DNA of 64,000 bases from Haloechinothrix aidingensis (GTDB taxonomy: Bacteria > Actinomycetota > Actinomycetes > Mycobacteriales > Pseudonocardiaceae): positions 62,001 through 126,000 of the forward strand of contig NZ_JACCKD010000003.1 in the NCBI RefSeq assembly GCF_013450155.1, written 5' to 3'. Below are positions 9,701 through 21,946 of this stretch, piece by piece. The position numbers and the translations under genes are program-made. Position 1 is the stretch's first letter. The number at the start of each line of letters is the position of its first letter. The notes beneath the pieces were generated by a model, which saw nothing but the letters and a program-made list of their open reading frames with translations, was not told the DNA's origin and ran no database searches.

Positions 9701-10498
9701 GTCGAGGTCGACCCGGTTGGCCAGCGCGCCGGTCGCGCGTCGCGAGGCGTGCGCCCGCTCCGGGTCGATGTCGGCGATGAGCGTCTCTGCGCCCGCGCCC
9801 GCCTGCGCGTGCGGCCTGCCGAACGGGTCGACGATCGCGGAGTAGCCGATGCCGGTCGGCGCCTTGCTCGATACCTCCACGCCGGTGGCCGCCGGGTCGG
9901 CCTGATCGCAGCCGAGCACCCAGCAGCCCGCGTCCAGGGCACGCGCACGCAGCAGCGCGTCCCACTGCTCGCGCTTGCCGTCGCCCGCTCCCCAGGAGGC
10001 CGGTACGACCATAGCGGTGGCGTCGTTCTCGGCCAGCGCGTGGAACAGCGCGGGGAAGCGCACGTCGTAACAGGTCGTCAGACCGAGCCTGAGGTCGCCG
10101 GTATCCACCGTGACCAGCGCGTCACCGGGCGCGACGACGCGGGACTCGGAGAAGCCGAACGCGTCGTAGAGGTGGATCTTGTGGTAGCCGAGGTGGTGCC
10201 CGTGCCCGGTGACCAGCAGGGTGTTGCGCACCCTGCCCTCGTCGGCCGGGGTGAACATGCCTGCCACGACCAGGACGCCCGCGTCCTCGGCGGCGGCGGC
10301 TACCTCACCGGCCCACGGCCCGTCGAGGGGTTCGGCCAGCGGCACCAGCGGTGTGCCGAAGCGTGCCATGGTCGCCTCCGGGAAGACCACGATCGAGGCG
10401 CCCTCGGACCGCGCCGTGGACACACCGGTGCGCACGTGCTCGAGGTTGGCCGCCGGATCGGCACTCGCGGTGAACTGGCACAGGGCGATGCGTGGCAT
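9665..10498 (-). CDS. carbon-nitrogen hydrolase (nitrilase superfamily)
   Basis: 277 residues with the full catalytic triad: Glu41 (VFPEATMARFG), Lys107 (YHKIHLYDAFGF) and Cys143 (LTTCYDVRFP). It resembles the actinobacterial Nit/omega-amidase-like group, so an omega-amide or deaminated-glutathione-like substrate is possible, but the substrate is not determined. ATG 10498 follows a good AGGAGG; the upstream in-frame extension runs into the palindromic repeat and is rejected. It is convergent with nadC and shares 36 bp with its end. Confidence 0.85.
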   Translation of the reverse strand: MPRIALCQFTASADPAANLEHVRTGVSTARSEGASIVVFPEATMARFGTPLVPLAEPLDGPWAGEVAAAAEDAGVLVVAGMFTPADEGRVRNTLLVTGHGHHLGYHKIHLYDAFGFSESRVVAPGDALVTVDTGDLRLGLTTCYDVRFPALFHALAENDATAMVVPASWGAGDGKREQWDALLRARALDAGCWVLGCDQADPAATGVEVSSKAPTGIGYSAIVDPFGRPHAQAGAGAETLIADIDPERAHASRRATGALANRVDLDSLEVQTNVQRG

Positions 10499-10531
10499 GC
10501 GCGCCTCCTGCTGGCTGGTACGGCCCCTGGA

Positions 10532-10592
10532 GTTGGAGCCCGATGTGACGTTCGGTTCTTCTAGGGAACCAAACGTCACATCGGGCTCCAAC
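10532..10592. repeat. long intergenic palindrome (family A)
   Basis: Two 27-nt arms (10532-10558 and 10566-10592) with one mismatch around a 7-nt loop. The core contains GATGTGACGTTCGGTTC. Related units occur at 15755-15894. The right arm ends 6 nt before the hisD -10 box, so it covers the -35 region of hisD and lies in the short divergent space to the nitrilase gene. Confidence 0.85.
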
Positions 10593-10598
10593 CCGGAT

Positions 10599-10604
10599 TA
10601 AGGT
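10599..10604 (+). promoter_or_regulatory. -10 box of hisD
   Basis: TAAGGT lies 6 nt before the hisD ATG; with no Shine-Dalgarno this suggests a leaderless transcript. Confidence 0.45.
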
Positions 10605-10610
10605 GGGGGC

Positions 10611-11956
10611 ATGCTCGAACGCACCGACTGGCGTGCCGACATCCCCTCGGGCGCCGCCCTGCGAGCATGCCTGCCGCGCGCGGAGGTGAACGTCGACGAC
10701 GCGCTGCGGGCCGTGCGCCCGCTCGTCGACGACGTCGCCCAGCGTGGCGTGCCTGCCGCATTGGACTACACCGCGCGCTTCGACGCCGTCCGGCCCGACA
10801 CCGTGCGGGTTCCGCGGGGCGAGCTGGACCGCGCGCTGGCCGAGCTGGACCCGGCCGTCCGTGCCGCGCTCGAGGAGTCCGTCACCCGCGCCAGGGCGGT
10901 CCATGCCGACCAGCGGCGCACCGACGTGACGACGAGGGTGGCCGAGGGCGGCACGGTCACCGAGCGGTGGGTTCCCGTTGGCCGGGTGGGCCTGTACGCA
11001 CCGGGCGGGCTGGCCGCCTATCCCTCGAGCGTGGTCATGAACGTCGTTCCCGCGCAGGAAGCCGGGGTGAGCTCCGTCGTGCTGTGCACCCCACCGCAGG
11101 CCGAGTTCGGCGGGCAGCCGCACCCCACCACCCTCGCGGCCGCCGCGCTGCTCGGGGTGGACGAGGTATGGGCTGTCGGGGGAGCCCAGGCGGTGGCCCT
11201 GCTCGCCTACGGCGGCACCGACACCGACGGCACGGACCTGGACCCCGTGGACATGGTCACCGGTCCCGGCAACGTGTACCTGACGGCCGCCAAGCGCATG
11301 CTGCGCGGGGTGATCGGCATCGACTCCGAGGCGGGCACCACCGAGATCGCGATCCTCGCCGACGACACCGCCGACCCCGCCTACGTCGCCAGTGACCTGA
11401 TCAGCCAGGCCGAGCACGACCCCGCGGCAGCGAGCGTGCTCGTGACCCCCTCGGTACAGCTCGCCGATGCCGTCGACGCGGAACTGGCGCGCCGGGTGCC
11501 CGCGACGAAACACCACGAGCGCGTCACCGAGGCGCTGCGCGGCAGGCAGTCGGGCACCGTGCTGGTGGCGGGCCTCGACGACGGCGTGCGGGTGGTCGAC
11601 GCCTATGCCGCCGAGCACCTCGAGATCCACACGGCGAACGCCCGCGAGGTCGCCGCGCGGGTACGCAACGCGGGAGCGATCTTCGTCGGCCCGTACGCGC
11701 CCGTGTCGCTCGGGGACTACTGCGCGGGCTCCAACCACGTCCTGCCGACCGGCGGGTCGGCGCGGCACTCCGCGGGCCTGTCCGTACAGACCTTCCTGCG
11801 TGGCATCCACGTGGTCGACTACAGCGCCGACGCGCTGCGGGAGGTCGCCGGGCACGTGGTCACGCTCGCCGACGTGGAGGACCTGCCCGCGCACGGTGAG
11901 GCCGTGCTGGCACGGTTGGGCCCCGCGCGCGGCCGGTCCGGGGACGTCGCCGGGTC

Positions 11957-11960
<4 letters not shown>
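10611..11960 (+). CDS. hisD: histidinol dehydrogenase
   Basis: NAD-dependent two-step oxidation of histidinol to histidine, the last step of the pathway. The 449-residue protein has the family segments [33 protein letters not shown], the SQAEHDPAA zinc/active-site region and the C-terminal [19 protein letters not shown]. It is first in the his cluster and overlaps the next gene by 4 bp (GTGA), so it is co-translated with it. Confidence 0.97.
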
Positions 11961-14947
<2,987 letters not shown>

Positions 14948-14969
14948 CGGGTCCGTACCAGCCAGTACC

Positions 14970-14994
14970 AGCCGGCACCGGGACGGTGCCGGCT
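14970..14994 (+). terminator. hairpin after hisB
   Basis: Perfect 10-bp stem (14970-14979 with 14985-14994) and a 5-nt loop, 22 nt after the hisB stop. It lacks a T-run but is the only strong structure here and may end the hisD-C-B transcript partly. Confidence 0.55.
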
Positions 14995-15020
14995 GCCGGA
15001 TGTCGAAGGAGTGACGAACC

Positions 15021-15182
15021 CTGTCCCAGGAGCTGTTCATCGTTGTCCTGCTGGCAGTAGCCGGTTTCCTCATCGGGGGCGTGTACACCACGTGGAAGAC
15101 CGCCAAAGCCATGGCGATGTTGCTCGCGGTGGGCGCGGTACTGGCGGCGGGTGGCGCGGTGGTGTGGTGGAGCTCCCTCTGA
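15021..15182 (+). CDS. small membrane protein with CTG start
   Basis: 53-residue product (SQELFIVVLLAVAGF near the start, AVVWWSSL at the end) with two predicted membrane helices (about 5-22 and 31-50) separated by a YTTWKTAK loop. GAAGGAG ends at 15011, 9 nt before CTG 15021. An in-frame TGA at 15012 rules out any upstream start, and the next alternative (GTG 15081) would remove helix one. Third-position GC is high throughout. The function is unknown; it lies just after hisB. Confidence 0.6.
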   Translation: MSQELFIVVLLAVAGFLIGGVYTTWKTAKAMAMLLAVGAVLAAGGAVVWWSSL

Positions 15183-15221
15183 GGGAGCGAACACCGTCGC
15201 CGCGGGCCGTTCGCTGCCCGG

Positions 15222-15683
15222 TCAGCGCCCTCCTTCGGTCGCGGGTTTGAGTCGCGGTGCCCCTGGCCCGAAGCGCGCCATCTCGTCGTCCTGGTTCTGC
15301 AGCGCGCAGGACTTCAGTGACAGGCAGCCGCACCCGATGCACCCCGTCAGGTTGTCCCGCAGGCGCTGCAGCGCGTCGATGCGCGCGTCCAGCTCCTGAC
15401 GCCACTGGCTGGACAGGCGCGCCCAGTCCGCTTTGGTGGGTGCGTGGTCGTGTGGCAGTGTGGCCAGTGCCTGGCTGATCTCCTCGAGGCTCAGCCCGAT
15501 CCGTTGAGCCGAGCGGATGAACGCGATCCGGCGCAGTATCGATCGCGGGAAGCGCCGCTGGTTGCCCGTGGTGCGCTGCGAGGTGATCAGGCCGCGGTCC
15601 TCGTAGAACCGCAACGCGGTTGTGGGGACACCGCTTCGCTCCGCTACCTGCCCGATGGTCAGTGTGTTGGCGAGTTTCGACAC
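15222..15683 (-). CDS. soxR: SoxR-type redox-sensing MerR regulator
   Basis: 153 residues. A MerR winged helix-turn-helix occupies about 8-75 (TIGQVAERSGVPTTALRFYE), followed by a dimerisation helix and the [2Fe-2S] ligand set CIGCGCLSLKSC (Cys115, 118, 120, 126). This is diagnostic for SoxR, which senses redox-cycling compounds. It is divergent from the MFS transporter gene, a plausible target. GTG start. A palindrome between its own -35 and -10 suggests autoregulation. Confidence 0.92.
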   Translation of the reverse strand: MSKLANTLTIGQVAERSGVPTTALRFYEDRGLITSQRTTGNQRRFPRSILRRIAFIRSAQRIGLSLEEISQALATLPHDHAPTKADWARLSSQWRQELDARIDALQRLRDNLTGCIGCGCLSLKSCALQNQDDEMARFGPGAPRLKPATEGGR

Positions 15684-15701
15684 CCGTCCACACTATCGCT
15701 G

Positions 15702-15721
15702 ACTTCGAGCTTAGTCGAAGT
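15702..15721 (-). promoter_or_regulatory. candidate SoxR operator
   Basis: Inverted repeat ACTTCGA-N6-TCGAAGT lies 18 nt upstream of the soxR start, just before a -10-like TAGTGT on the minus strand. MerR-family proteins bind spacers of this kind. SoxR binding is inferred from position. Confidence 0.5.
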
Positions 15722-15754
15722 TGCCTCGCCGCGGCGTGCCGGCACCGGCGACCG

Positions 15755-15894
15755 GGTGGGAGCCGAATGTCACGTTCGGCTCCCTAGAAGAACCGAATGT
15801 CACCTTCGGCTCCCACCGCTTCCGGTGGCCGGAAGGAGCCCAAGGTGACACCGGTTCCGTAGAAGGCGCCCGATGTCACATTCGGCTCCCACCC
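15755..15894. repeat. pair of family-A intergenic palindromes
   Basis: The first unit has 28-nt arms 15755-15782 and 15790-15817 with four mismatches. A second, more diverged unit spans about 15834-15894. Both share the GGAGCC...ATGTCAC...TTCGGCTCC core with the palindrome at 10532-10592. They fill the divergent soxR-MFS gap upstream of the MFS -10 box. Confidence 0.85.
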
Positions 15895-15924
15895 CTGCGG
15901 GGTCGTGAGTCGCGCTCGGCAGGG

Positions 15925-15930
15925 TACAAA
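15925..15930 (+). promoter_or_regulatory. -10 box of MFS transporter gene
   Basis: TACAAA is 7 nt before GTG 15938, which decides that start over the in-frame GTG at 15905. Confidence 0.4.
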
Positions 15931-15937
15931 CGGTGAG

Positions 15938-17119
15938 GTGGGCACGCCTCAGCAGACCGATCGCGACGTCGTCCGCTCGCCGTTGCGCAGCAGGCCGTTC
16001 GTGCTGCTGCTGCTCGCGGCAGGCGGCATGTTCTTCGGCTTCGCGTTGCTGGTGTCGGTGGTGCCGCTGTGGGTCGTCGAGCACGGCTCCGGCGAGTTCA
16101 GCGCGGGCGCTGTCACCGGCGTGTTCATGACCAGCACCGTGCTGGCCCAGCTGATGATGTCCACGTTGGTGCGCAGGTTCGGCTACCGCGCCATGGCGAT
16201 CACCGGAGCGGTCCTGCTCGGCGCACCGGCGTCGCTGCTGACGCTGTTCACCGACTGGCAGCCGGTGCTGGCGGTGTCGTTCGTGCGGGGGATCGGGTTC
16301 GGCATCGTCACCGTGTGCGGCAGCGCGCTCATCGCGGAGCTGCTGCCGCGCGGCATGCTCGCCAAGGGGTCGGGGGTGTTCGGGCTCGCCGTGGGGCTGC
16401 CGCTGCTTGTGGGGCTGCCGGCGGGAGCCTGGCTCGCGCAGAACGTCGGGTTCGCTGTCGTGTTCGTCACCGGGGCGGCCCTACCGCTGCTGGGGATCGT
16501 GCCGCTGGCCCTGCTACCGCGGACCACGGCCCACCCGGAGGAGGACGGTCGCGGCACCGTGCCCGCCGCACGGGCCGTGTGGCGCCCGTGGCTGGTCATG
16601 CTCTCCGGCTCCGTCGCCTTCGGCGCGCTGGTGACGTTCCTGCCGATAGTGTTCACCGAGTCGCCGCTGGCGGGTTCGGCTGCGCTGCTGCTGATGTCGG
16701 CGACCGCGCTTGTCGGGAGGTGGCTGGCCGGGATCTGGGGTGACAGCGCCAGGCCGACCGGGAAGCTGCTGGTCGCGGGCCTGGCCGCGACGTCGACCGG
16801 GCTGCTGGGGCTCGCGGTGGGGGCCGGTGCGAGCGGAACGGCGGCGCTGGTGCTCGGGGTGAGCTTCGTGGCGGTCTACGGTGCGGGTTTCGGTGTGATC
16901 CAGAACGACGCCCTCGTGGTGATGTTCGCGCGGGTATCCGCCGCACGTGCCAGCGTGGCCTGGAACATCGCGTTCGACGCCGGGCAGGGTGCCGGCGCCG
17001 CCGTGGTCGGCGCCGTGGTGACGCTGACGGGGTTTCCCGTGGCGTTCGCGATGCTCGCGGCACTGGCCATCCTGCTCGTGCCCGTCGCGTGGCCGCGCGC
17101 ACGATACGCAGTACGCTGA
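15938..17119 (+). CDS. MFS transporter
   Basis: About 393 residues, twelve hydrophobic segments in two halves with a longer central loop ([15 protein letters not shown]). It is a major facilitator superfamily protein of the drug-efflux-like type. The substrate is unknown. It sits between soxR and hisH on the plus strand. Since soxR is divergent, export of redox-active compounds is a reasonable guess; the alternative is an amino-acid-related role from the his neighbours. The stop codon lies 4 nt before the hisH start, implying co-transcription with hisH. Confidence 0.85.
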   Translation: MGTPQQTDRDVVRSPLRSRPFVLLLLAAGGMFFGFALLVSVVPLWVVEHGSGEFSAGAVTGVFMTSTVLAQLMMSTLVRRFGYRAMAITGAVLLGAPASLLTLFTDWQPVLAVSFVRGIGFGIVTVCGSALIAELLPRGMLAKGSGVFGLAVGLPLLVGLPAGAWLAQNVGFAVVFVTGAALPLLGIVPLALLPRTTAHPEEDGRGTVPAARAVWRPWLVMLSGSVAFGALVTFLPIVFTESPLAGSAALLLMSATALVGRWLAGIWGDSARPTGKLLVAGLAATSTGLLGLAVGAGASGTAALVLGVSFVAVYGAGFGVIQNDALVVMFARVSAARASVAWNIAFDAGQGAGAAVVGAVVTLTGFPVAFAMLAALAILLVPVAWPRARYAVR

Positions 17120-17123
17120 ACAG

Positions 17124-17753
17124 GTGCCTCGTGTTGTGATTCTGGACTACGGCTCAGGGAACCTGCGCTCGGCCGAGCGCGCCGTGCAACGAGCCGGGGC
17201 GGAGGTGGAGGTCACCGCCGACCCGCAGGCCGCGCTGGCCGCCGACGGGCTCGTCGTACCGGGGGTCGGCGCCTTCGCCGCCTGCGCCGAGGGTGTGCGG
17301 CGCGTCGGCGGGGACAAGCTGGTCGGCAAGCGCCTGGCGGGCGCGCGCCCCGTGCTCGGCATCTGTGTCGGCATGCAGATCCTGTTCGAACGCGGGATCG
17401 AGCACGGCATCGAGGCCGAGGGCCTCGCGGAATGGCCGGGGACGGTGGACAGGCTGCGTGCGGACGTGTTGCCGCATATGGGATGGAACACGGTGCGCGC
17501 TCCGGAGGGCTCGGTGCTGTTCGCCGGGCTCGACGCCGACACGCGGTTCTACTTCGTACACTCCTACGCCGCGCGGAGCTGGCAGCTCGACTCCGAGCTT
17601 CCCTCCGCGGGCCCGAAGGTCACCTGGGCGCATCATGGCGAGGACTTCGTGGCCGCGGTGGAGAACGGGCCGCTGTGCGCGACCCAGTTCCACCCGGAGA
17701 AGTCCGGCGACGCGGGCGCACAGGTGCTGCGTAACTGGCTCACCACGCTGTGA
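17124..17753 (+). CDS. hisH: imidazole glycerol phosphate synthase, glutaminase subunit
   Basis: 209 residues, class-I glutamine amidotransferase that supplies ammonia to HisF. Nucleophile Cys is in [12 protein letters not shown]; the His-Glu pair is in [13 protein letters not shown]-terminal [13 protein letters not shown] is the family signature. GTG start 4 nt after the MFS stop. A palindromic repeat and then hisA follow. Confidence 0.97.
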   Translation: MPRVVILDYGSGNLRSAERAVQRAGAEVEVTADPQAALAADGLVVPGVGAFAACAEGVRRVGGDKLVGKRLAGARPVLGICVGMQILFERGIEHGIEAEGLAEWPGTVDRLRADVLPHMGWNTVRAPEGSVLFAGLDADTRFYFVHSYAARSWQLDSELPSAGPKVTWAHHGEDFVAAVENGPLCATQFHPEKSGDAGAQVLRNWLTTL

Positions 17754-17761
17754 CGGAACGA

Positions 17762-17806
17762 TGAAGGACGCTTTCGGTCCATCCGGTGCGCTGAAAGCGT
17801 CATTCA
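17762..17806. repeat. intergenic palindrome (family B)
   Basis: Arms TGAAGGACGCTTTC (17762-17775) and GAAAGCGTCATTCA (17793-17806) with one mismatch, starting 9 nt after the hisH stop. The sequence differs from the family-A palindromes. It may act as a transcript 3' end or be a dispersed repeat. Confidence 0.7.
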
Positions 17807-17861
17807 GCTCACACCCGGGGTGGCGAGGGTGACCACCTTGCCGGGGGTGCGGAGCGCGCTC

Positions 17862-17867
17862 TATAGA
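17862..17867 (+). promoter_or_regulatory. -10 box of hisA/priA
   Basis: TATAGA lies 9 nt before GTG 17877, giving hisA its own near-leaderless promoter. Confidence 0.45.
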
Positions 17868-17876
17868 GTTGGGGCC

Positions 17877-18608
17877 GTGACGTTCACCTTGCTTCCCGCA
17901 GTCGATGTCGCCGACGGCCAGGCCGTGCGGCTCGTCCAGGGCGAGGCCGGTACCGAGACGCGGTACGGCGGCCCGCTCGAGGCCGCGCTGTCCTGGCAGC
18001 GCGACGGCGCCGAATGGATCCACCTGGTCGACCTCGACGCCGCGTTCGGGCGCGGGTCGAACCGGGAGCTGCTCGCCGAGGTCGTCGGCAAGCTGGACGT
18101 CCAGGTCGAGCTCTCCGGGGGCATCCGCGACGACGCCTCGCTGGAGGCGGCGCTGGCCACGGGTGCGCGGCGGGTGAACCTGGGTACCGCGGCGCTGGAG
18201 GATCCGGACTGGACGACCAAGGTGATCGCCAGGCACGGCGACCGGGTCGCGATCGGTCTGGACGTGCGCATCACCGAGTCCGGGCACCGGTTGTCCGCGC
18301 GCGGCTGGACCACCGACGGCGGCGACCTGTGGGAGGCCCTCGAGCGGCTGGACGCCGACGGCGCCGAGCGGTACGTGGTCACCGACGTGAGCAAGGACGG
18401 CACCCTGCGGGGCCCGAACCTCGATCTGCTCCGGGAGATCACGGCGCGCACCGACGCCGCGGTGATCGCCTCCGGCGGGGTCTCGACCGTGCAGGATCTG
18501 GCGAACCTCGCGCGGCTCGAAGGTGACGGCGTGGAAGGCGCGATCGTGGGCAAGGCGCTGTACGCGGGCGCGTTCACGCTGCGCGAGGCGCTCGCCGCCG
18601 TCCGCTGA
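17877..18608 (+). CDS. priA: phosphoribosyl isomerase A (HisA/TrpF type)
   Basis: 243-residue (beta-alpha)8 barrel. [19 protein letters not shown] carries the first catalytic Asp; the second is in the [14 protein letters not shown] region; GGI and GGVST phosphate loops are present. In actinobacteria this enzyme (PriA) acts in both histidine and tryptophan pathways. The trp genes in this window lack trpF, which fits. Start GTG 17877; a longer reading to 17820 covers the promoter and is rejected. Confidence 0.93.
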   Translation: MTFTLLPAVDVADGQAVRLVQGEAGTETRYGGPLEAALSWQRDGAEWIHLVDLDAAFGRGSNRELLAEVVGKLDVQVELSGGIRDDASLEAALATGARRVNLGTAALEDPDWTTKVIARHGDRVAIGLDVRITESGHRLSARGWTTDGGDLWEALERLDADGAERYVVTDVSKDGTLRGPNLDLLREITARTDAAVIASGGVSTVQDLANLARLEGDGVEGAIVGKALYAGAFTLREALAAVR

Positions 18609-18649
18609 TCGTCCTGGCACCCCGCACCGACCGCCGACACCCGCCCAGG

Positions 18650-18710
18650 GGGCGAGCCGAAGGGCCCCTTGGGTACATATGAGGTATCCGAGGAGGCCTT
18701 CGGCTCGCCC
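18650..18710. terminator. bidirectional terminator between hisA and F420 oxidoreductase gene
   Basis: Perfect 14-bp arms 18650-18663 and 18697-18710 around a 33-nt AT-richer loop, between two convergent genes. Symmetric placement suggests it serves both strands. Confidence 0.7.
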
Positions 18711-18720
18711 GGCTGAGCCG

Positions 18721-19167
18721 TTAGGTGTCCTCGGCTTCCCGGGAGCCGGCCGGGTGGCCGGGCTCGTCACCGCCGGGCTCGGCGCCGTCGAGGGTGATCG
18801 CGATACCGATGGTGCGTTGCTTGCCGCCGCGCAGCATGCTGCCGTAGATGCCCAGCGCGCCGAGGATGCCGTACTTGGCGCGGATCAGACCCCGGACCGT
18901 GTCGGTCTCGTCCTGGTCGAGCAGCCGTGCCCGCCCCGAAACCGTGCGGCCGTGCACCTTGCGTCCTGTCGCGTCGCACGCGGTGACCTCGACCCTGCTG
19001 CCCGCGCGGATACGTTTGACCTTCCCGCTGGTGCGCTCGGCCCAGACGGCGAGCTCGGTACCGTGACGTGCGACCCACACCGGGGTGGGAACGGCCCGGC
19101 CGGACCTGCGGTAGGTGGTCAGCTGCACGTACTTCTCGTCACCGAGTCGTTCCTGGTCGGTCGGCAT
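18721..19167 (-). CDS. PPOX-class F420-dependent oxidoreductase
   Basis: 148 residues with the split-barrel flavin-reductase-like fold of the pyridoxamine 5'-phosphate oxidase superfamily: the YVQLTTYRRSGRAVPTPVWV N-terminal strand pair, ELAVWAERTSGKVKRIR and ARLLDQDE. This arrangement is seen in actinobacterial F420H2-dependent or heme-binding members (Rv2061c type). The substrate is unknown. The C-terminal 20 residues are Gly/Glu-rich and probably disordered. ATG start; convergent with priA. Confidence 0.75.
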   Translation of the reverse strand: MPTDQERLGDEKYVQLTTYRRSGRAVPTPVWVARHGTELAVWAERTSGKVKRIRAGSRVEVTACDATGRKVHGRTVSGRARLLDQDETDTVRGLIRAKYGILGALGIYGSMLRGGKQRTIGIAITLDGAEPGGDEPGHPAGSREAEDT

Positions 19168-19190
19168 GGGCCCACCCTACTTACCGGAAC

Positions 19191-19925
19191 TCACGGTGTC
19201 CTCCTGCGCAGCGTCGCGGCGCCGAGTGCGAGCGCGAGCAGGACGAACCCGGCGACGACACCGATGTCGCGCAGCAGGGACGCCTGCACGGTCGCCGTCC
19301 TGGTGACCGCTGTGATCGCGTCGACGGCGTAGGACAGCGGCAGCACGTTCGACAGCCACCTGAGCAGCACAGCCATCTCGTCGCGGGGTACGAAAAGCCC
19401 GCACAGCAGGAACTGCGGCATCACGATGACCGGCATGAACTGGATGGCCTGGAACTCCGTCCTGGCGAACGCGCTGACGAACAAGCCGAGAGCCATGCCG
19501 AGTACCGCGTCGAGCACGGCGATCAGGAACAGCATCCACACCGGCCCCGCGAGGTCCAGCCCCAGCCAGGTGAGCGATACCGCCGTCACGATCGATACCT
19601 GGACGAGCGCGAGGGCGCCGAACGCCACGGCGTAGCCCGTCAGCAGGTCGAGCTTGCCCATCGGCAGCGCCATCAGCCGCTCGAGCGTCGCCGTGGTGCG
19701 TTCCCGCAGCGTCGTGATCGAGGTGACCAGGAACATCATCACGAACGGGAAGATGCCGAGCAGTGCGGGCGCGAACCGGTCGAAGGCCGCCTCGGAGTTG
19801 AAGACGTACCGCAGCAGCGCCATGAGGATCGACGGCATGAGCAGCAGCATCGCCACCGTGCGCCGGTCGTGGCGCAGCTGTGTGAGGATGCGCCGCGCGG
19901 TGGCGAGGGTGAGCACGGGGTTCAT
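19191..19925 (-). CDS. ABC-2 type transporter permease
   Basis: 244 residues, six hydrophobic segments, ABC-2 permease family ([39 protein letters not shown]). ATG 19925 follows GGAGG and overlaps the ATPase stop by 4 bp (ATGA). The long N-terminal extension in the same frame is rejected because it lies within the ATPase gene. With the ATPase it forms an exporter of the DrrAB/EcsAB type; the substrate is unknown. Confidence 0.88.
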   Translation of the reverse strand: MNPVLTLATARRILTQLRHDRRTVAMLLLMPSILMALLRYVFNSEAAFDRFAPALLGIFPFVMMFLVTSITTLRERTTATLERLMALPMGKLDLLTGYAVAFGALALVQVSIVTAVSLTWLGLDLAGPVWMLFLIAVLDAVLGMALGLFVSAFARTEFQAIQFMPVIVMPQFLLCGLFVPRDEMAVLLRWLSNVLPLSYAVDAITAVTRTATVQASLLRDIGVVAGFVLLALALGAATLRRRTP

Positions 19926-20638
19926 GGCGTGACCTCCTGGATCAGGCGGAGGAACGCACGCTCGAGATCGGACTCCCCGGTACGCTCGCGCAGGCGTTCC
20001 GGGGTGTCGGACGCGAGCAGTGCGCCGTCGCGCATCAGGAGCAGGCGGTGACACCGGGCGGCCTCGTCCATCACGTGACTGGACACGAGAAGGGTCGTGC
20101 CGCCTGCGGCCAGCCGGGTGAACAGTTCCCACAGCTCGTCCCGCAGCACGGGGTCGAGGCCGACCGTCGGCTCGTCCAGGACGAGGACCTCGGGTCTGCC
20201 GAGCAGCGCGACGGCGAGATTGGCCCTGCTGTGCTGGCCGCCGGACAGCGTGCCGATGAGGGAGTCCGCGTGATCGCGCAGACCGACCTCACCGATGACC
20301 CTGGACACATCGGACGTGGAGGCGCGCACGATGGCGGCGAAGTACCGCAGCGCCTCGGCCACCGTCAGGTCCGGGTAGATCGCCGGGTCCTGGGTGGCGT
20401 AACCGACCCTGCCGCGCACGGCCTTGGCCCCGGCATCGTGACCGAGCACCGTGACCCGGCCGGCGCGGATGATCTGCACACCGACCACGGATCGCATCAG
20501 GGTGCTCTTGCCGCACCCGCTCGGGCCGAGCAGCCCGGTGACCGTGCCGGGCTCGACCCCGAAGCCGACGCCCCGCACGACCTCGCGCCCGCCGCGTTCG
20601 ACGCGCAGCCCGCTGACTTCCACGGCATAATTCATCAT
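19922..20638 (-). CDS. ABC transporter ATP-binding protein
   Basis: 238 residues. Walker [11 protein letters not shown]-loop [11 protein letters not shown], signature [16 protein letters not shown] (slightly unusual H-S-R after LSGGQ), Walker [13 protein letters not shown] and H-switch SSHVMDEA. It energises the permease encoded 3'. The start is the first of two adjacent ATG codons (20638/20635). A CATAGT box 7 nt upstream supports a leaderless start; the 73-residue upstream extension would overlap hisF. Confidence 0.92.
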   Translation of the reverse strand: MMNYAVEVSGLRVERGGREVVRGVGFGVEPGTVTGLLGPSGCGKSTLMRSVVGVQIIRAGRVTVLGHDAGAKAVRGRVGYATQDPAIYPDLTVAEALRYFAAIVRASTSDVSRVIGEVGLRDHADSLIGTLSGGQHSRANLAVALLGRPEVLVLDEPTVGLDPVLRDELWELFTRLAAGGTTLLVSSHVMDEAARCHRLLLMRDGALLASDTPERLRERTGESDLERAFLRLIQEVTP

Positions 20639-20645
20639 GTGTTGA

Positions 20646-20651
20646 ACTATG
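20646..20651 (-). promoter_or_regulatory. -10 box of ABC transporter operon
   Basis: CATAGT on the minus strand ends 7 nt before ATG 20638. Confidence 0.4.
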
Positions 20652-20699
20652 CGGGCTCCTGGCGGCCGACACAAGCACGGCCCGCGATCACCCACCCCG

Positions 20700-20705
20700 T
20701 AAGCT
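20700..20705 (+). promoter_or_regulatory. -10 box of hisF
   Basis: TAAGCT ends 6 nt before ATG 20712; no Shine-Dalgarno is seen. Confidence 0.4.
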
Positions 20706-20711
20706 GGGGGC

Positions 20712-21485
20712 ATGTCCGTGGCGGTCAGGGTTATCCCGTGTCTCGATGTCGACGCAGGTCGCGTCGTCAAAGGCGTCAACTTCACCGACCTGCGCGACGC
20801 CGGTGATCCGGTCGAGCTGGCGCGCGTGTACGACGCCGAAGGTGCCGACGAGCTCACGTTCCTGGACGTGACGGCGTCCTCCGGCGACAGGGAGACGACC
20901 TACGAGGTGGTGCGTCAAACGGCCGAGCAGGTCTTCATCCCGCTGACCGTGGGCGGCGGCGTGCGAAGCATCTCCGACGTCGATCGTCTGCTGCGCGCCG
21001 GGGCGGACAAGGTCAGCATCAACACGGCGGCGATCGCCAGGCCGGAGCTGCTGCGGGAGGCATCCGAGCGGTTCGGCGCGCAGTGCGTCGTGCTGTCCGT
21101 CGACGCGCGCCGGGTTCCGGAGGGATCCGAGTCCACCGCGTCGGGGTTCGAGGTCACCACGCACGGCGGCAGGCGAGGCACCGGTATCGACGCCGTCGAG
21201 TGGGCCGAACGCGGCGAGGCGCTCGGCGTGGGGGAGATCCTGCTGAACTCGATGGATGCCGACGGCACCAAGAGCGGGTTCGACGTCGAGCTGATCCGCG
21301 CGGTGCGCGCCGCGGTGGGTGTACCGGTCATCGCCAGCGGCGGGGCGGGAGCGACCGAGCACTTCGCCCCGGCTGTGCACGCGGGCGCTGACGCGGTGCT
21401 GGCCGCGAGCGTGTTCCACTTCAAGGAACTGACGCTGCGTGACGTCAAAGAGGCCATGCGCGAACAACGAATCGAGGTCAGGTGA
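20712..21485 (+). CDS. hisF: imidazole glycerol phosphate synthase, cyclase subunit
   Basis: 257-residue barrel that uses HisH-derived ammonia to make imidazoleglycerol phosphate and AICAR. Catalytic Asp near the start in [19 protein letters not shown] and second Asp in [15 protein letters not shown] and [10 protein letters not shown] phosphate loops. Separated from hisH and priA by three unrelated minus-strand genes but on the same strand. Overlaps hisI by 4 bp (GTGA). Confidence 0.97.
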   Translation: MSVAVRVIPCLDVDAGRVVKGVNFTDLRDAGDPVELARVYDAEGADELTFLDVTASSGDRETTYEVVRQTAEQVFIPLTVGGGVRSISDVDRLLRAGADKVSINTAAIARPELLREASERFGAQCVVLSVDARRVPEGSESTASGFEVTTHGGRRGTGIDAVEWAERGEALGVGEILLNSMDADGTKSGFDVELIRAVRAAVGVPVIASGGAGATEHFAPAVHAGADAVLAASVFHFKELTLRDVKEAMREQRIEVR

Positions 21486-21847
21486 CTACGTCCGGACTCG
21501 ACCCCGCGATCGGTTCCCTGCTCAGGCGCAACGCCGACGGTCTGGTCGCCGCCGTCACCGTGGACCATCACACCTCGGACGTGCTCATGATGGCCTGGAT
21601 GGACGACGAGGCGCTGCACCGGACCCTGGTGACCCGGCGAGCCACGTACTACTCGCGCAGCAGGGGCGAGCTGTGGGTCAAGGGAGAGACCTCGGGGCAC
21701 ACCCAGGCGGTCCGCGAGGTGCGTATCGACTGCGACGGCGACACGGTCCTGGTACGTGTCGAGCAGACCGGTCCGGCCTGCCACACCGGCGAGCGCACCT
21801 GCTTCGACGGCGCCGACCGCCTGCTGCTCACCGACGACGGGCCGTGA
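21482..21847 (+). CDS. hisI: phosphoribosyl-AMP cyclohydrolase
   Basis: 121 residues, third step of histidine synthesis. Metal and active-site motifs [39 protein letters not shown] and CHTGERTCF are complete. It is not fused to HisE, as is normal in actinobacteria; hisE and hisG are not in the window. GTG start is embedded in the hisF stop. Confidence 0.97.
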   Translation: MTTSGLDPAIGSLLRRNADGLVAAVTVDHHTSDVLMMAWMDDEALHRTLVTRRATYYSRSRGELWVKGETSGHTQAVREVRIDCDGDTVLVRVEQTGPACHTGERTCFDGADRLLLTDDGP

Positions 21848-21933
21848 CCCGCCCGGCTACGCCGCGGCATCCGGGCTGCTGGGCCGCCGCGCGCCGCGCC
21901 GGTCCCGGCCGTCACGCGTCGCGTGCCGCCGGG

Positions 21934-21939
21934 CACAAT
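21934..21939 (+). promoter_or_regulatory. -10 box of trpE
   Basis: CACAAT ends 7 nt before ATG 21947, so trpE has its own promoter and probably a leaderless mRNA. Confidence 0.45.
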
Positions 21940-21946
21940 TGCGCGC

